A DNA stretch of 64,000 bases, taken from the NCBI GenBank assembly GCA_958295665.1, contig OY282559.1:248492764-248556763 (forward strand), read 5' to 3'. This document shows, one piece after another, positions 12,190 to 23,439 of the stretch. Under the pieces are notes generated by a model, which saw nothing but the letters and a program-made list of their open reading frames with translations, searched no databases and was not told the DNA's origin. Source of the DNA: Tipula vernalis (taxonomy: Eukaryota > Arthropoda > Insecta > Diptera > Tipulidae). How positions within the stretch are numbered: the stretch's first letter is position 1; every line of letters starts with the position of its first letter. A program made the translations under genes and the position numbers.

Positions 12190-13415
12190 AGAATAAAAGA
12201 ATATAAGAAAATTGGATGTTCTACATTTCTAACGCACATATCAAATTTCATCATAATCGGTTGATAAATAGACAAGTTCCCTCATACTTTTCCATATTCC
12301 AGAACTTAATCCAAAAATCATTTTAGAATCCCATTTCCAATGTGCAAGCCGAATTTCATCATAATCGGTTGATAAATATGCAAGAAAATATGCAGAATTT
12401 CATCCAAAACTCGTTTTAGAATCCCATTTTCATTGCAGAAGTCAAATTTCACTAAAATCAGTTAACAAATAGATAAGCTCCATCCTAATTGGCCATTCAT
12501 TTAATTTGTTAAAGGTTTAATTTGAAATGTGAAAGGTTCAATTTGACAGTGACCTTTCTTAAGTCTTAAACAATATTTGTGTAACGTTTGGTTCAAATCG
12601 GTCAAGTCGTGTGGATTTGCTTAAATATCATATACATAATATGCTGAACACACATACCACTTTATTTTATAGATTACTCAACTGCTTACTGAACACTGGT
12701 CCAACACTATCTCAACCCCAATTCAACCCGCAAACAGCCCCAACTCAACCCTCAACCCAACCGCAAACTCTTTCAACTCAATCCTCAAACCAGGGAGTCT
12801 ATTATGAAATTTTCGACAATATCGAAAAAAAAATTTAAAAAAATAAATTAATATTATTAATTTATTAATTAGGCGGAAAATAAAAAAAAAATAAAAATTA
12901 AAATATACGTTACGAACTGAATAACTGAAATTTATATATCTCACGATTTATTATTGAACACGCGTATGCATTCGTCACCTCAAGAGCAGTCGCACATTGT
13001 TCGACTTTATCGAAAACAAAGCGCGCGTCGAAAATTCATGATAGCCTCCCAGCATATGTATATAAAAAATTGGTCAACTGCTCACTATATTCTTAACCCA
13101 ACCCCAACTCAACTCCAACTTAACTTGAACTCAACCTGCAAATTGACCCTAATTTAACCTTCAACTCCATCCCAAACTCAATACCCTACTCAATATTCAA
13201 ACCAGCATATATAAAATATTGGTAAATATTTCTTTAACCAGGTATTTTGGCTCAATTCGTATGGCAGGTACTCGACCCTCTTGACGCATAGGTTCCAAAT
13301 CCTTCGAGATACCATGGGTACAGACATCCAGGCATCTAAACAGACGGACGGACATTTTTTTTTTCGTTTTTAGACTCAGGGACTTTCAAAACGTCGAGAA
13401 AAGTGAGTTTAATAA
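12190..13415 (-). repeat. Minisatellite-bearing repeat element, inverted copy
   Basis: This is the reverse complement of the block at 52920-54000. Shared blocks are AAATCCCATTTCCAATG-type repeats (12220-12480), the AGCAATCTATAAAATAAA-type block (12660), the CAACTC minisatellite (12700-13170), a GTCCGTCTGTCTG microsatellite (about 13345) and the end CTCAGGGACTTTC / ACGTCGAGAAAAG. An open frame at 12611-12838 rich in Gln, Pro and Thr is only a translation of the minisatellite. The element type is uncertain; the GTCY tract recalls dipteran mini-me elements. Confidence 0.7.
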
Positions 13416-13689
13416 ACTGTGATGAGATATACAATATAGCAAGTGACCGACCTTTAAAGGCAGTGAGGGGGAGGGGAGGGTCTAGCTTTAAAACTTTGCA
13501 AGTTATTACGTTTTCAATTTTTTGAGTAGTGTTGGTAACCCCTTTTTATATTTTTTCATCAAATCTCCCAAGTTATTGGCTCGATTTGAATTCTGTTTGC
13601 GGTTTCTGAAATCTTAAGAGTCACTTTATTGGTTAATTTGCACACTTAGCTAGGTTTTTTTTAAAAGTGTAAAAACAGTAGTAAAGTCC

Positions 13690-15690
13690 GGCGTTTTACA
13701 AAAATTCAAAATGGCGGAAGTTTTATGTAGTTTTCGATCGTTGAAAGCATCGCAAAAATCTGAAATAAGCCTATTCGCATTTTTTGTTTCATCGCTAAAA
13801 TCCAATTAAAGTTTACTAGAGTAAAATAATCAAAACACTTTATGTATGCATCTTATATCGCTTAAACTGTGACCTACTTTTAGCGTTATCCATAAATAGC
13901 GACGTAGACATAGTAGGCTTATTCATATTTTTAACACCATACATCACAAGATGAATGTCATTTAGTTTAATTTTGTTTTACTAAAGAAATAATTTTGAGT
14001 CAAAACGCTCACTGATACAAAATTCATCAAACGTAATTTTTAATTCATTACTTTTGATTGAAAAGCCTTTTTTCAGAACAGATGCTGTAATCCTTTCAGA
14101 TATCCTGATAAAGTAGTACATGTGGGTAAAAGGACTTACGAAACATATCGAATCGATTAACGCTAAAATTTCCGTTCCGACGCTAAAGTATGTTGCGATT
14201 GAATAAAAAAATTCAAATTTGATTCTAAATCAATCAATGTATCTAGGAATAAAAATGAAATTTGTGAAAATTTGCAAGTGGATGAATGTTTATTTGAAGG
14301 ACACAATTCTGATGAAAACGTCAGTAAAAACAACTCTAAATCTGTCAGAGAAAGTGACTTGGAGGAAATGTTAACAGAGTTCAAAGTCAAATTTGTAAGT
14401 TTGGAAAACAGCGACCTTCTGAAACTAAAAATTTTGACTATAGCTCCGTCAAGTTATAGTGTAAACAAAATATCGAAAGAATTTAATACATCACGACGTT
14501 TAGCGAAGAAACCTAAGGTACTTAAAGCTGAGAAAGGCATTCTAGCTAATACTACCGCTAAGGTAGGTAAAACATTATTATTAATCGCTATCGATAAAGT
14601 TGAAGAATTTTATAACAGCGATTCCAATAGCAGAATTATGCCTGGACTTTTGCTAAATTACGTTCTAAACACTGTGTTCTTGCTGGAGCTAGTGGAACCC
14701 GTAGTGTGTGCATAGAAACTATTCATCAAAATTGCATGCTCATGTTAGATGCAATAAATATCAAACAACTAACTTTGGACATAAAGAATGTTTGGAAAAA
14801 GCCACATGCAGTAATCCAAGTCCAAAGTCACCTTGATGAATGCGATGATCGTTCTGGCTTTGAAGCGCTCGGTTCTATGTTGTTAGATTCACTGGAAAGA
14901 GAAAATTACTCTCAAGTAGAGTAAAGCTCTTCGACGGCAATTGACAGATGTAAATTAGGACTACTCTAAGGACTACCGTAAACTCTAAAGCACACGCATT
15001 CATCGTTAAATACACTTATTAAGTGTATTGCTTTCAACTAAAATGAGTTAGGTATTTTATTTGGTTGACGGCTGGTCAAAGCAATAGCAAAAATTAACCA
15101 AATTTTGGTCTAATTTGTTTTCGTGTATTTTCTTCTCAATTCGACTCTTGTGGCAGGTATTGAAACTAAAAATTTGGTTAAGATTTGTTTAACCACTGAT
15201 TTTTTTTGGGCTGCACTATTTGTTGGTCTATCTAGTACGATTGTGGTTGTAATTTTTTTATTTTTGATGAAAGCAATACAACTATTGTAAGCAAGCACCC
15301 CAAAGGAAACAAAAGCCTACTACATCTATGTCCCTATTAAAAGCTCTAAGCGATATAACATGCATACATAAAGTGTTCTACATTCACACTTGCCAAATAG
15401 AGATACATTAAGATGAGATCTAATCATTGATATTGATTAATTTTGATTATTTTACTCTATGAAACTTTAATTGGAGTTTAGCGATAAAAAAAACATGCGA
15501 ATATGCTCATTCCAAACTTTTGCGAAGCCTTCAATGATCCCTAACTACGTACTCGTAAAACCTGTTTTTTGAGTTAAATTTATATTTGGAGGGTATAAAC
15601 TGCGGAGATTTTAGCCAAAAGTGAGGATATATTCCTGTTTAGCGATAAAAAATACATCGAAATAGGCTCATTCCAGACTTTAGCGACACC
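13690..15690 (+). mobile_element. Decayed DNA transposon with long terminal inverted repeats
   Basis: The block at 13725-13930 is matched in reverse at about 15312-15535. Shared stretches include CCAATTAAAGTTT, AGAGTAAAATAATCAAAA, CACTTTATGTATGCAT, TATATCGCTTA and GTAGGCTT. A further partial copy of the end motif (TTTAGCGATAAAAAA, TCATTCCA) lies at about 15638-15665, so the right end is duplicated. A plus-strand protein relic of an animal mobile-element family lies between. Exact ends and target duplication are not resolved. Confidence 0.7.
14272..14924 (+). pseudogene. Transposon-encoded protein relic (SRIMPG ... CVLAG ... TIHQN family)
   Basis: The first piece (14272-14650) carries a helix-turn-helix-like stretch (VNKISKEFNTSRRLAKK) and EEFYNSDSNSRIMPG. 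After a deletion and frame change near 14650 the second piece reads KLRSKHCVLAGASGTRSVC and TIHQNCMLMLDAIN. I recognise these motifs from a widespread uncharacterised family in aphids, Hydra and other animals whose members behave like mobile-element proteins. The catalytic role is not known to me. Frameshift and deletion make it a pseudogene. Its position between inverted repeats supports a transposase or accessory role. Confidence 0.65.
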
Positions 15691-15699
15691 CTGAGCGCT

Positions 15700-16595
15700 T
15701 TTAAACTAAATGAAACTGATAGCTCAGGGTGATGTCCACTACTTGTTCTTACGAAACCGCACTAAAATGTCGTACAAATCATTTTGGAGTTTAGGACCAA
15801 CCTTTAAATTGTCATTCAGTGAAACGGTTGTACGACGCATCAGAAGGCGTATTTATGTTGCAGGACTAGTTAATTTTGAAACTGCATAATACGTCAAACA
15901 ACATGTTTGATGGCTTGGCTTATATATGGCTAAGAGAGTAATTTGTTCCATATGGCCGAGTACTATGTACTAATTTATAAACTCGATGAACTTTAGAAAC
16001 GAATATAACTTACTGTTAACTTTGAATTACAACAATCTTTATATCACGTTCTTAAACACTTACCACGTTCTTTCCTGAAATTTATCTAACACGTAATACA
16101 TTCCATAAGATTTGACATCATCATTAGATTAGATGGTTTGCCCTCTAATGTGTGTTTCCCACGTACTATCCAACAAAACATGGAATATTGTGCCATCATT
16201 TCTTGCAGCAATTGATTGTTACCTTCACATGTCAACTTTCCCTGGAACATTAAACCTAGGATCGGCTAATTTGATACACCACAATCCTAGGATGATACGT
16301 CTTATACCGTTAATGATAATTTCGATGTTAACGAACTCAGTATAAAAGCCTATGTCGTAATTGACTGCGTGGTATTTTTTTGGAAAAATCAGACTTGATG
16401 ATATCCCGTTTTTCTTGAGCGGAGTCAGGAAGTGGTTTATTTTCCTCGAACGTGATCCGGATAACTTGGCTCCAAACAGAAACTACCAGAAAATGCTACT
16501 AATCGATGTTAGCTCCACCTTTCGTTCTGATGGCTTAGAGACTTTGAAAATGTATTTTGGACAAGAAGATGTGATGGTTGTCCCGTCGTTTGATT
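15700..16595. other. No recognised gene; two weak open frames
   Basis: Plus-strand frames at 16133-16345 and 16361-16612 (the latter with FFLSGVRKWFIFLERDPDNL) have mixed composition but match nothing I recognise. They may be relics of a transposon protein. Nothing else stands out. Confidence 0.35.
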
Positions 16596-16599
16596 TCAA

Positions 16600-16990
16600 T
16601 GTGGCTTTATGAATATGTTTATATGGGAAGAATGTTGTGCTTGTAGAGGTTCAGCTCGGTGGCGCGCCCCGTTATTGTTAGCGGTAGAGTGCAAGGAGTT
16701 TCGGCCAATGGTGCTATAATATGTTACTAGCACAGTCAATTTGAGTGTTAAAGTCGGCCAAAATGATTTTAACGTCATGTTCCAGAATTATGCGCAAGGC
16801 GGTTTCGAGTTGGTCGTAGAAAGCTTCTTTGATTTGATCAGGCTTCACCTCAGTGGGGCATGAACGTTCAAAAATGTGATGTTAAAGTGACGTTCATGAA
16901 AACTAATAATAATCTTTTTATCAAGAAACCGACGCCAAATTGTGTTTATCCATGTTACTGCTGTGACAGAGAGTTAGTCCGTATAGCTTC
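16600..16990 (-). pseudogene. LINE endonuclease fragment (craniofacial-development-protein-2-like)
   Basis: The minus strand gives, across frame changes, a fragment of apurinic-type endonuclease as found in RTE-like insect LINEs: PTEVKPDQIKEAFYDQLE, then LEHDVKIILADFNTQI (the conserved GDFN-type motif), then NSLHSTANNNGAR and FPYKHIHKAT. Database relatives are usually labelled craniofacial development protein 2-like, a misnomer for LINE endonucleases. No reverse transcriptase is attached. Confidence 0.7.
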
Positions 16991-17354
16991 TGTAATCATC
17001 GATGTCATTGCCAATTAGTCTTATATTAGTCAATCGTCTTTAGCGCAACTCCATCGACACATCTTTGCGTGGAGGGGAAGTTTGTACAGTTGTTGTTGTA
17101 AATTTTAATTCAGTTTTGATTTCTAGATGTTAGCTATAGTTTTCTAGCATGTATATAAAAGTATTAATGATGGCGTGAAAAATTATGAATGAAGTATGAA
17201 AATGGGAAAAATGTTTCACCAATGACATACATATTCACAAAACTGTGCTAAAACTGCAACAATAGTTTTTATTGTCTAGCCTATGATTTGTATAAGTCTT
17301 GAGTAATAAACTGCTACATCTGGGACCGGCCTTAGAATTACGAGAATGTTCAAA

Positions 17355-17670
17355 ATATATATAACGGGTGGTTCATCTAGCGTTTGCAATTTCAACTACC
17401 AGTTATTTCGAGTATGGCAACACTTACGTCATTCGTGTTATTACAGAAAATTAGTTTAATGTTTAGCACTTACGAAATGGGTCGCTTTACGCTTGAACAC
17501 AATTGGGAAATATTGAAAACTTACTTTCAAAGTGGTGAGTCTTCTACCCAAACTATAAGAAATTTACGTGGAAAATTCAGTAGAAATGAATTGCCTACAA
17601 GACAATTTGTGTATTTGACTCCGTTGGACTTTTTTTTTGTGGAAAGCCGTTAAGGATAACTTTCTTGATT
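17355..17670 (+). mobile_element. Internally deleted mariner/IS630-like element
   Basis: An amino-terminal helix-turn-helix piece begins MGRFTLEHNWEILKTYFQSG with NLRGKFSRNELPTRQFV (DUF4817-like). It is joined directly to the extreme carboxy end LTPLDFFFVESR, equivalent to the usual LTPLDFFLW motif. The whole catalytic domain is missing. Just upstream GGGTGGTTCATCTAG may be the terminal repeat. This looks like a non-autonomous deletion derivative. Confidence 0.65.
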
Positions 17671-17689
17671 TGCTTCTAATATGAACCCA

Positions 17690-19480
17690 CTAATGTGCAA
17701 TGTAAATAATTTCTCGCATCTTTTGATCAAAGTGAATCGGGTTACCGTTGAGTCGGTATGGTATTTGCTCGATGATTAATCGGCTTGGGAATCTAATTTG
17801 TTTGCCAAAAACTAGTTCTGTTGATGTTGCCTTAAAATCTTCTCGGTTTGTTCAACGCATTCCAGATAGTATATAGCTGGTAATATGCGAGTTCAGTCAT
17901 TTCACCCATGGCACTGATTGCTGACTTCAAAATTGCGTGCCTTCTCTTTATGATTCCATTGCACTTTTGGTTCATGTCATTAGCAGCTCATGGTTCTACT
18001 GTGCGCAAATCTTAATAATTTCGAGAACTCGGCAAACAATTCGTGGTATTTCAGCAAAACGTTTATTCCCTGGTTTATAATTTCCAAGTGTCTTTTCATA
18101 CAGTTGTTACATAGTTAATTTAACTACTTTTAATCCTTTCGGAAACCTAGCAGAATATATGGTTGTGTTTTCCCATTAGATTTATCGGAACACAATAAAT
18201 TGGTTGAGTTGAATGATACAGGAATTTCTACGAGTTGAAGTTCGTTGGTCGGGTCCCGTAATGCTCTCAGTTCTTCGTCATTTTACAGTGCGTCTGCTAG
18301 GTCTTCATAGTTAACAGATTCTGAAAGTAATATACTGTCAACTCATGATAATGTATCTACGCCACTGCCTTGTTGTTTCCTGAAATATATCTGATGCTTG
18401 TTGTGAATTGTCCTTTAAAGTCTAAATGCCGAAATTATTGTTTTGATGCTTTTGCGGGGTTTTGTTGGAAAGCGAAAACTAACGGTTTGTGACCTGTATA
18501 AAGTACGAAACTTCAACCTTCCAAGCAACCAGCAATACGCGATCGTACCCACTGTAACGTTGCTCAGCTTGCGAAAGTTAGTTTATAGTAGAGAAAAATT
18601 GTAGCTAGTCGCCAAGGATTGTTGATGTTCTGCTGTATAACTGCTCCAATTGAAATATGCGAAGCGTCCACCATCAAGGCGAGCTCCGCTGTCGATAATG
18701 GAAATGCTAGTAATGTAGCTTCACTTAACTGATTTTTAACTAACACGCCTTCCTCGGTTTCTCTACTCCAATCGATTGGCCAAAACTTATTTTAACTCGT
18801 TAACTGTTTTGGGTAGGGTAAATTTGGGAATAAACTCAACTCGTTCTGATAATGGTTTGATACTCTCCGCCGTGACTTCATGTCACAAGAAGTTAATGGT
18901 TGATATTACAAACTGACATTTTTCTAAAAATCAACAATTTTTTCTGAAAAATTGTAAGTATTCGTCGACGAACGAGGTTTATTATTTTGTGAGTTGGATG
19001 ACGAAGTTGCCTCTTTCATTGGAGTACGACGTTGTATAATTTCGTTAATTTGCATGGGCAATGTGTAATCATTTGTTTGAATTGGCGCTTCGGACATTAC
19101 ATGAGCTTGAGTCATTGTCTTTATAACTCGAACTGTCAATTCTGTTAGCTGAGTTACTGAAATTGAACCGGCCGTAGTCGCCAGTACTTCTTGAGCCCGA
19201 ACAGGTAAGCGTTCGAAGCATATTGTATTTATAAAGTCTTCATTTACCTTAAACCCGCCATTTGTTTTTAGTGTTCATAGTAACTGAGACGGTTTTGAAT
19301 TGCCCTGTTCGATACCTTGAAGTATAGTCGATGGTTTTGTGTCGCTTAAAATCACATAAGCGAGCTAATATTCCATTTACAGGTTGGAATAGAGCGTGTT
19401 CGATTTAGGACTGATAATTAAATCGCTTACATCATTTATGCATACATTAATGATTTTGTCATTTAGTACATCAAGGGAAA
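17690..19480 (-). mobile_element. Second CsRn1-like Gypsy relic, internally deleted
   Basis: In minus-strand order: gag (19480-18924; RLPVRAQEVLATTAGSISV, IQTNDYTLPMQINEI), fused at about 18920 to the RT thumb (ESIKPLSERVEFIPKF, LPKTVNELK). Then come RNase H (18746-18400; ATLLAFPLSTAELALMVDAS, IGAVIQQNI), the post-RNase H spacer (about 18350-18150; ESVNYEDLADAL, LCSDKSNGKTQPYILLGFRK) and integrase end (about 17990-17720; RRHAILKSAISAMGEMTELA). The later gag, protease and RT palm are deleted. Many frameshifts indicate an older insertion than the 1.7-8.5 kb copy. Confidence 0.7.
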
Positions 19481-20355
19481 GTGTTAGAAAAAGACTTAAC
19501 TGGTTACCGCTTGTTAGTTACGCTGCTTAAAACTGCATCACCAGCTCTTCCTTTAGCAAGCCGTGGAAAATCGAGGAATGTTTCACCAGTAGGCTTATTG
19601 ATGATTTCATAGCGATCTGTTCGATATTTGCCTTAAGTAGCGATTGATGTATCACGCCTCTTCTTATGAATGTAACGTGAGATGTTGTTACCTCATCGGC
19701 TCTTCTTTTAGCACGCCGGGAAAAATGTTACTTGACTTACTATCCCTTTGTATTATATGCAAGAGAAAAAATGATTCGGCTCTTATTCTTCGGGTATGGT
19801 ATCGACGCTGAATCACTTTTCGGGTCAATAATTATTAGTTGGAATAGTCGCGGATCCCAACCATATGTTGTCAAAAATTGATAATTTGTATGCGCGACTC
19901 AGTTTTAAAGCGGCGAAAGCGTCCTCACTACTTCACGCTTAACTTATGCTTAAATGCATCAAAATATATTAGTTTCATTTGTCCTCTTTTCGCCTATTAT
20001 TACTAATATTAAAAAACCCAAACCCAACTCATTAAACACACTAATAAATCATTTTTGAATTTCGTACGGCCAGTTGATTAACTACAGCTGGATACACATC
20101 GGTACCATTCAACTATTTAGCCCCATTTCTTTACCAATAAATTTAATAAACTACATTCGTTTGATGCGTAATAGAATCTTGAAGGCAACTTCAGATTTCT
20201 TTCTGTCCGGGTATCCTAGCCCCGGAGAATAAGAAAGAAAATGAGAAATTATTCTGCTTCCGCATTGTGTTTGCATAAAAGATCAGTTAAAAGAAGCAAC
20301 GAATAAATTCAAAAATGTCTACTTTACGTTTTTAGCACTAAATACAGCATAATAA
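19481..20355. other. No recognised gene
   Basis: Sequence to the right of the Gypsy gag, which may include its decayed leader and LTR. Two short similar blocks occur at about 19548-19575 and 19705-19735 (CTCTTCYTTTAGCAMGCCG). No primer site or LTR could be fixed. Confidence 0.4.
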
Positions 20356-20364
20356 AAAATAAAG

Positions 20365-20610
20365 GGTGCGTCCGAAATGCTCATAAAAACCATTATTGTT
20401 TAACATTTTTCGTACAGAAACTAGATTTACACTACTAACCTAACATACGTTTTAATTTATTTGTTGTTCGAATTTAAATGTCAAAAATTAAAAACTAAAA
20501 TCAATTCAACTTTTTTACATTTAAATTCGAATTATTGGCAGGCCCGTATTTTCGCAGGAGTATGTGCTAAATTTAAATTTTAAAATGTAAAATAGTTTTT
20601 CAGACGCACC
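20365..20610. mobile_element. 246-bp MITE with GGTGCGTC inverted ends
   Basis: The left end GGTGCGTCCGAAA and right end TTTCAGACGCACC form a 13-bp terminal inverted repeat with one mismatch. TAAAG stands directly outside on both sides (20360-20364 and 20611-20615), a probable 5-bp target duplication. An inner palindrome (TTCGAATTTAAATGT at about 20468 and its complement at about 20518) makes a strong hairpin. No coding capacity. The superfamily is not certain; a PIF/Harbinger origin would need a 3-bp duplication. Confidence 0.75.
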
Positions 20611-20615
20611 TAAAG

Positions 20616-21440
20616 ACTTGCGAAGACATGAGCAAGCAATAACAATAAAAAGAACAAATTTATGATGTGATACTGAGAAAACATGTATGCAAATTTTCGA
20701 TGACTAAGCAATTACTAAGTTACGGTATTCTGATGTCTTAATTGTTTTTTTTTTTTTTTTTCGAAATGTTATTGATTTTGTAAATAAAACATTCCCTATT
20801 TCAAAAATTAAAAAATCACAGATTACAAAAAAATTTAAATAATTTTTTCGCACCACTGCGAAAGCACAGCCGTCATAAATTATTTCCCATCTGCTTTTAA
20901 CACACGGATTCTATAAATAAAGCTTAAATTATACAAGCTTCGATTGTGGCGTTATTTAATTGGCGTCAAGGCACAATCTTGGTTGTGAGCCATATGGTTT
21001 TCACAACTTGCACGTTCTGTGAATTTCTTCGATAAATCAAACCTAAAGTTTCAGAAGCTCCCCGTAACGTGTCGCCCCCAAAAAATATGGCTTATCTAAA
21101 ATAAGGAAATCAGTCATAAGGCCTCACTTTGAATTTCACGGTAATTGAGTGAGTTGCTAGCCTAAAATTATTCATAATTATAGGAACTGGGTCGAGTCAA
21201 ACTGAGAATTGGAATGGATCGTATTTTACATTATCTTTCTCCTTTAGCACAGCGGGGACCGACGGAAATTTTGGCTACGAACAAACAATACTTGGCGAAA
21301 CAAAATTCTCATCGCACATTCTATATTTTTTGTCAGAATCAATTTACATAATCGACAAACTGAAAATTAGTACAATAACCTGAATCATAAAATGTTTGAA
21401 CCAGTTTGCTAATATTGGTGTAGAAAACCGGTAACATTAT
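20616..21440. other. Intergenic DNA upstream of the lysozyme gene
   Basis: AT-rich, with a T run at about 20743-20761. No coding similarity is seen. Distal regulatory elements of the lysozyme gene could lie here but I cannot identify any. Confidence 0.4.
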
Positions 21441-21457
21441 GTATTCGACTGAAATAA

Positions 21458-21494
21458 TATAAAAGGACAAATTCGCTTAAAGTATAATTCAGTC
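21458..21494 (+). promoter_or_regulatory. Core promoter of the lysozyme gene (TATA box and initiator)
   Basis: TATAAAAG at 21458-21465 is followed by an arthropod initiator TCAGTC at 21489-21494. The initiator A (21491) lies 33 bases from the start of the TATA box, the canonical spacing. The start codon is 51 bases downstream, giving a short 5' leader typical of fly digestive lysozyme genes. Confidence 0.8.
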
Positions 21495-21541
21495 TAATTT
21501 AGAATTTCGTTTGATCAAGAAAGCACAAATCTTCCGATAGA

Positions 21542-21988
21542 ATGTATTTTTCAATTTCTTCATTAACATTATTTGGATTGGTGTCCAGAATTGTTGTGCT
21601 ACCGGTTAACGCTAAAACATACGATCAATGTGATTTGGCACGTGAACTTCACAATAATTATGGATTTCACCGCAGCTACCTTCCAGATTGGATATGTCTC
21701 GTCGAATCGGAGAGTACATATAACACGCACGCTTTAAATCGAGAGAACTCTGATGGATCAAGTGATTATGGCATATTTCAGATTAATTCACGTTACTGGT
21801 GTGATGATGGTTATAAAGGAGGGAAAAATGTTTGTGGCCTTCGGTGTAAAGAATTACTGTCCGATAGTATTGGAAGATCAGTTAAATGTGCGCTTGCAAT
21901 TTTTAAAGTACACGGATTCAACGCTTGGGTGGGGTGGGAACAAGAGTGCAATGATCGGGAACTGCCTTCACTCGATCATTGTTTCTAG
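21542..21988 (+). CDS. C-type lysozyme (glycoside hydrolase family 22), probably digestive
   Basis: A secreted 148-residue enzyme that hydrolyses the N-acetylmuramic acid to N-acetylglucosamine bond of bacterial peptidoglycan. Residues 1-24 form a signal peptide (hydrophobic core LTLFGLVSRIVVLPVNA); the mature protein starts KTYDQC. All eight disulfide cysteines are present. The catalytic Glu is in WICLVESES and the catalytic Asp in GSSDYGIFQINSRYWC. There is no intron, as in the Drosophila lysozyme cluster. By my count the mature chain has 18 acidic and 13 basic residues, so it is acidic, a trait of fly midgut lysozymes used to digest bacteria rather than the basic immune forms. The start is set by the signal peptide. 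No neighbouring paralogue is present. Confidence 0.96.
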   Translation: MYFSISSLTLFGLVSRIVVLPVNAKTYDQCDLARELHNNYGFHRSYLPDWICLVESESTYNTHALNRENSDGSSDYGIFQINSRYWCDDGYKGGKNVCGLRCKELLSDSIGRSVKCALAIFKVHGFNAWVGWEQECNDRELPSLDHCF

Positions 21989-22066
21989 GTTAATTGTGGA
22001 GTTGTAAATATATTAAGTTGCGATATTATAATGTATTGAAGGTCATCGAACTCTTTTTAAAAGGAA

Positions 22067-22072
22067 AATAAA
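22067..22072 (+). terminator. Polyadenylation signal of the lysozyme gene
   Basis: AATAAA lies 79 bases after the stop codon and is followed by a T-rich and GT-containing stretch (GTTTTTTG, TTGTTTGTGG), a typical cleavage and polyadenylation context. Confidence 0.8.
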
Positions 22073-22089
22073 GTTTTTTGATATAAAAA

Positions 22090-23430
22090 TTGTTTGTGGT
22101 TTAATTTTTTTCTGATTGATATTTTAGACGAGTGTGGACAGATTCAACGATGGATCGGTTACCGGAGACGAATTGTTGGATTGGAAAGGAATCGTTTAAT
22201 ATGAGGAACGGCCGAAGAACCATAACCATTAATTTGCGCAAATATTGCTCAGAACTCGATCAATTAAAGGCAGCAACCGACCACAAACGTCCATGATAGA
22301 AAATTGGTGGATAATTCGTAGACAATGGAAATATAATATTTTGTTGTTGTTTTTCCCTTTGTATCGAGTTCCTAAAAAATGTTACGCATCTGGAATTTGT
22401 TGGAAACTCATCCCTGGTGATATTTGTATTTTAAATATGGAATTGATGCTTGATTTTTTCCTTTCCGTTGAAGATGTTGTGGAGGGATTCCATTCTTAAA
22501 ATATGAACTTTTGACGCCGCAAACAATTTGATATAATAACTGCATCGAATTTATCGCAAAAGTTTCGGTTTGTATTTTAACTCCTTGAACATTAGCTGCA
22601 ATAGGATAACTTAATGACTGCAAAATTTTCTCACAGCGTATTCTGCATCAGCATTTCCTGCAACAAGCCCTGTCGGTAAACTAAAGAGACCACTGGCCCA
22701 ATCGGGTTATATCTTACTTTACTTTACTATACTGTCTCGAAGCTCAAGAGATTAGTGAATGATTGTCCAGCAAAACTTTCCTTAGTGGAAAACACAAGGA
22801 TGCACTTTGGCATTGAATTCTCCCACTCGATATAAGCTTCCTGGGGTCTTCATCAACCCAATAAGTGATTGCTCTAGGCACTTGTTCATCCAAACATTGC
22901 TCTAATTTTCTTCTAATTGAAAAATATTTGTTTGGATATTTTTTGAAATCTTCATCGGGTTAGTTTTGTTGCTAAGACTATCATTTCTTGCACAGATTAA
23001 TGAACGACTCTTACATATAAATTATGTTAATACATATAAATTATGATTAATGAACGACTCTTACATATAAATTTCATACGCAGATACCAAAAACAAGCAT
23101 AACTTGCTCAAAATATTGAAGCTACAGTTCCCTATTTCGTTTGTCCTTTCTAATATATTCAAATTGCTTTCAACACAGCTCCGCAGATTGCGTACTATTT
23201 CCGAGTCAGGACACGTATAAGGTGATATTTTATTTTCTAGTAGATCCTTATAATTTTTCGCACATCAGCAGAATTCATAATCAAACGGTCAAATATGTGC
23301 TCGTACAGTGCATATTTCCTCTAGTGTCTTCCTTTCATGAAATATGCAATTGACACAAGATGAAATGAGTAAATCCTCGGATGAATACTTCAGAAACAAG
23401 TTCATTGAAAATCAATACGCAATGGTGTAT
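22090..23430. other. No recognised gene downstream of the lysozyme
   Basis: On the minus strand 22620-22250 there is a protein-like but frame-broken stretch (KNGIPPQHLQRKGKNQASI, CGRLPLIDRVLSNIC) that I cannot assign. It may be an unrecognised transposon relic. A direct duplication at about 23005-23070 repeats ATTAATGAACGACTCTTACA. Confidence 0.35.
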
Positions 23431-23439
23431 CCAATTTAG

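Noticed and set aside
12611..12838. Gln/Thr/Pro-rich small protein
   Set aside because: Translation of the CAACTC minisatellite inside a repeat element.
22250..22990. Minus-strand protein-like reading downstream of the lysozyme
   Set aside because: Needs several frame changes and matches no family I know; not enough to call a gene.
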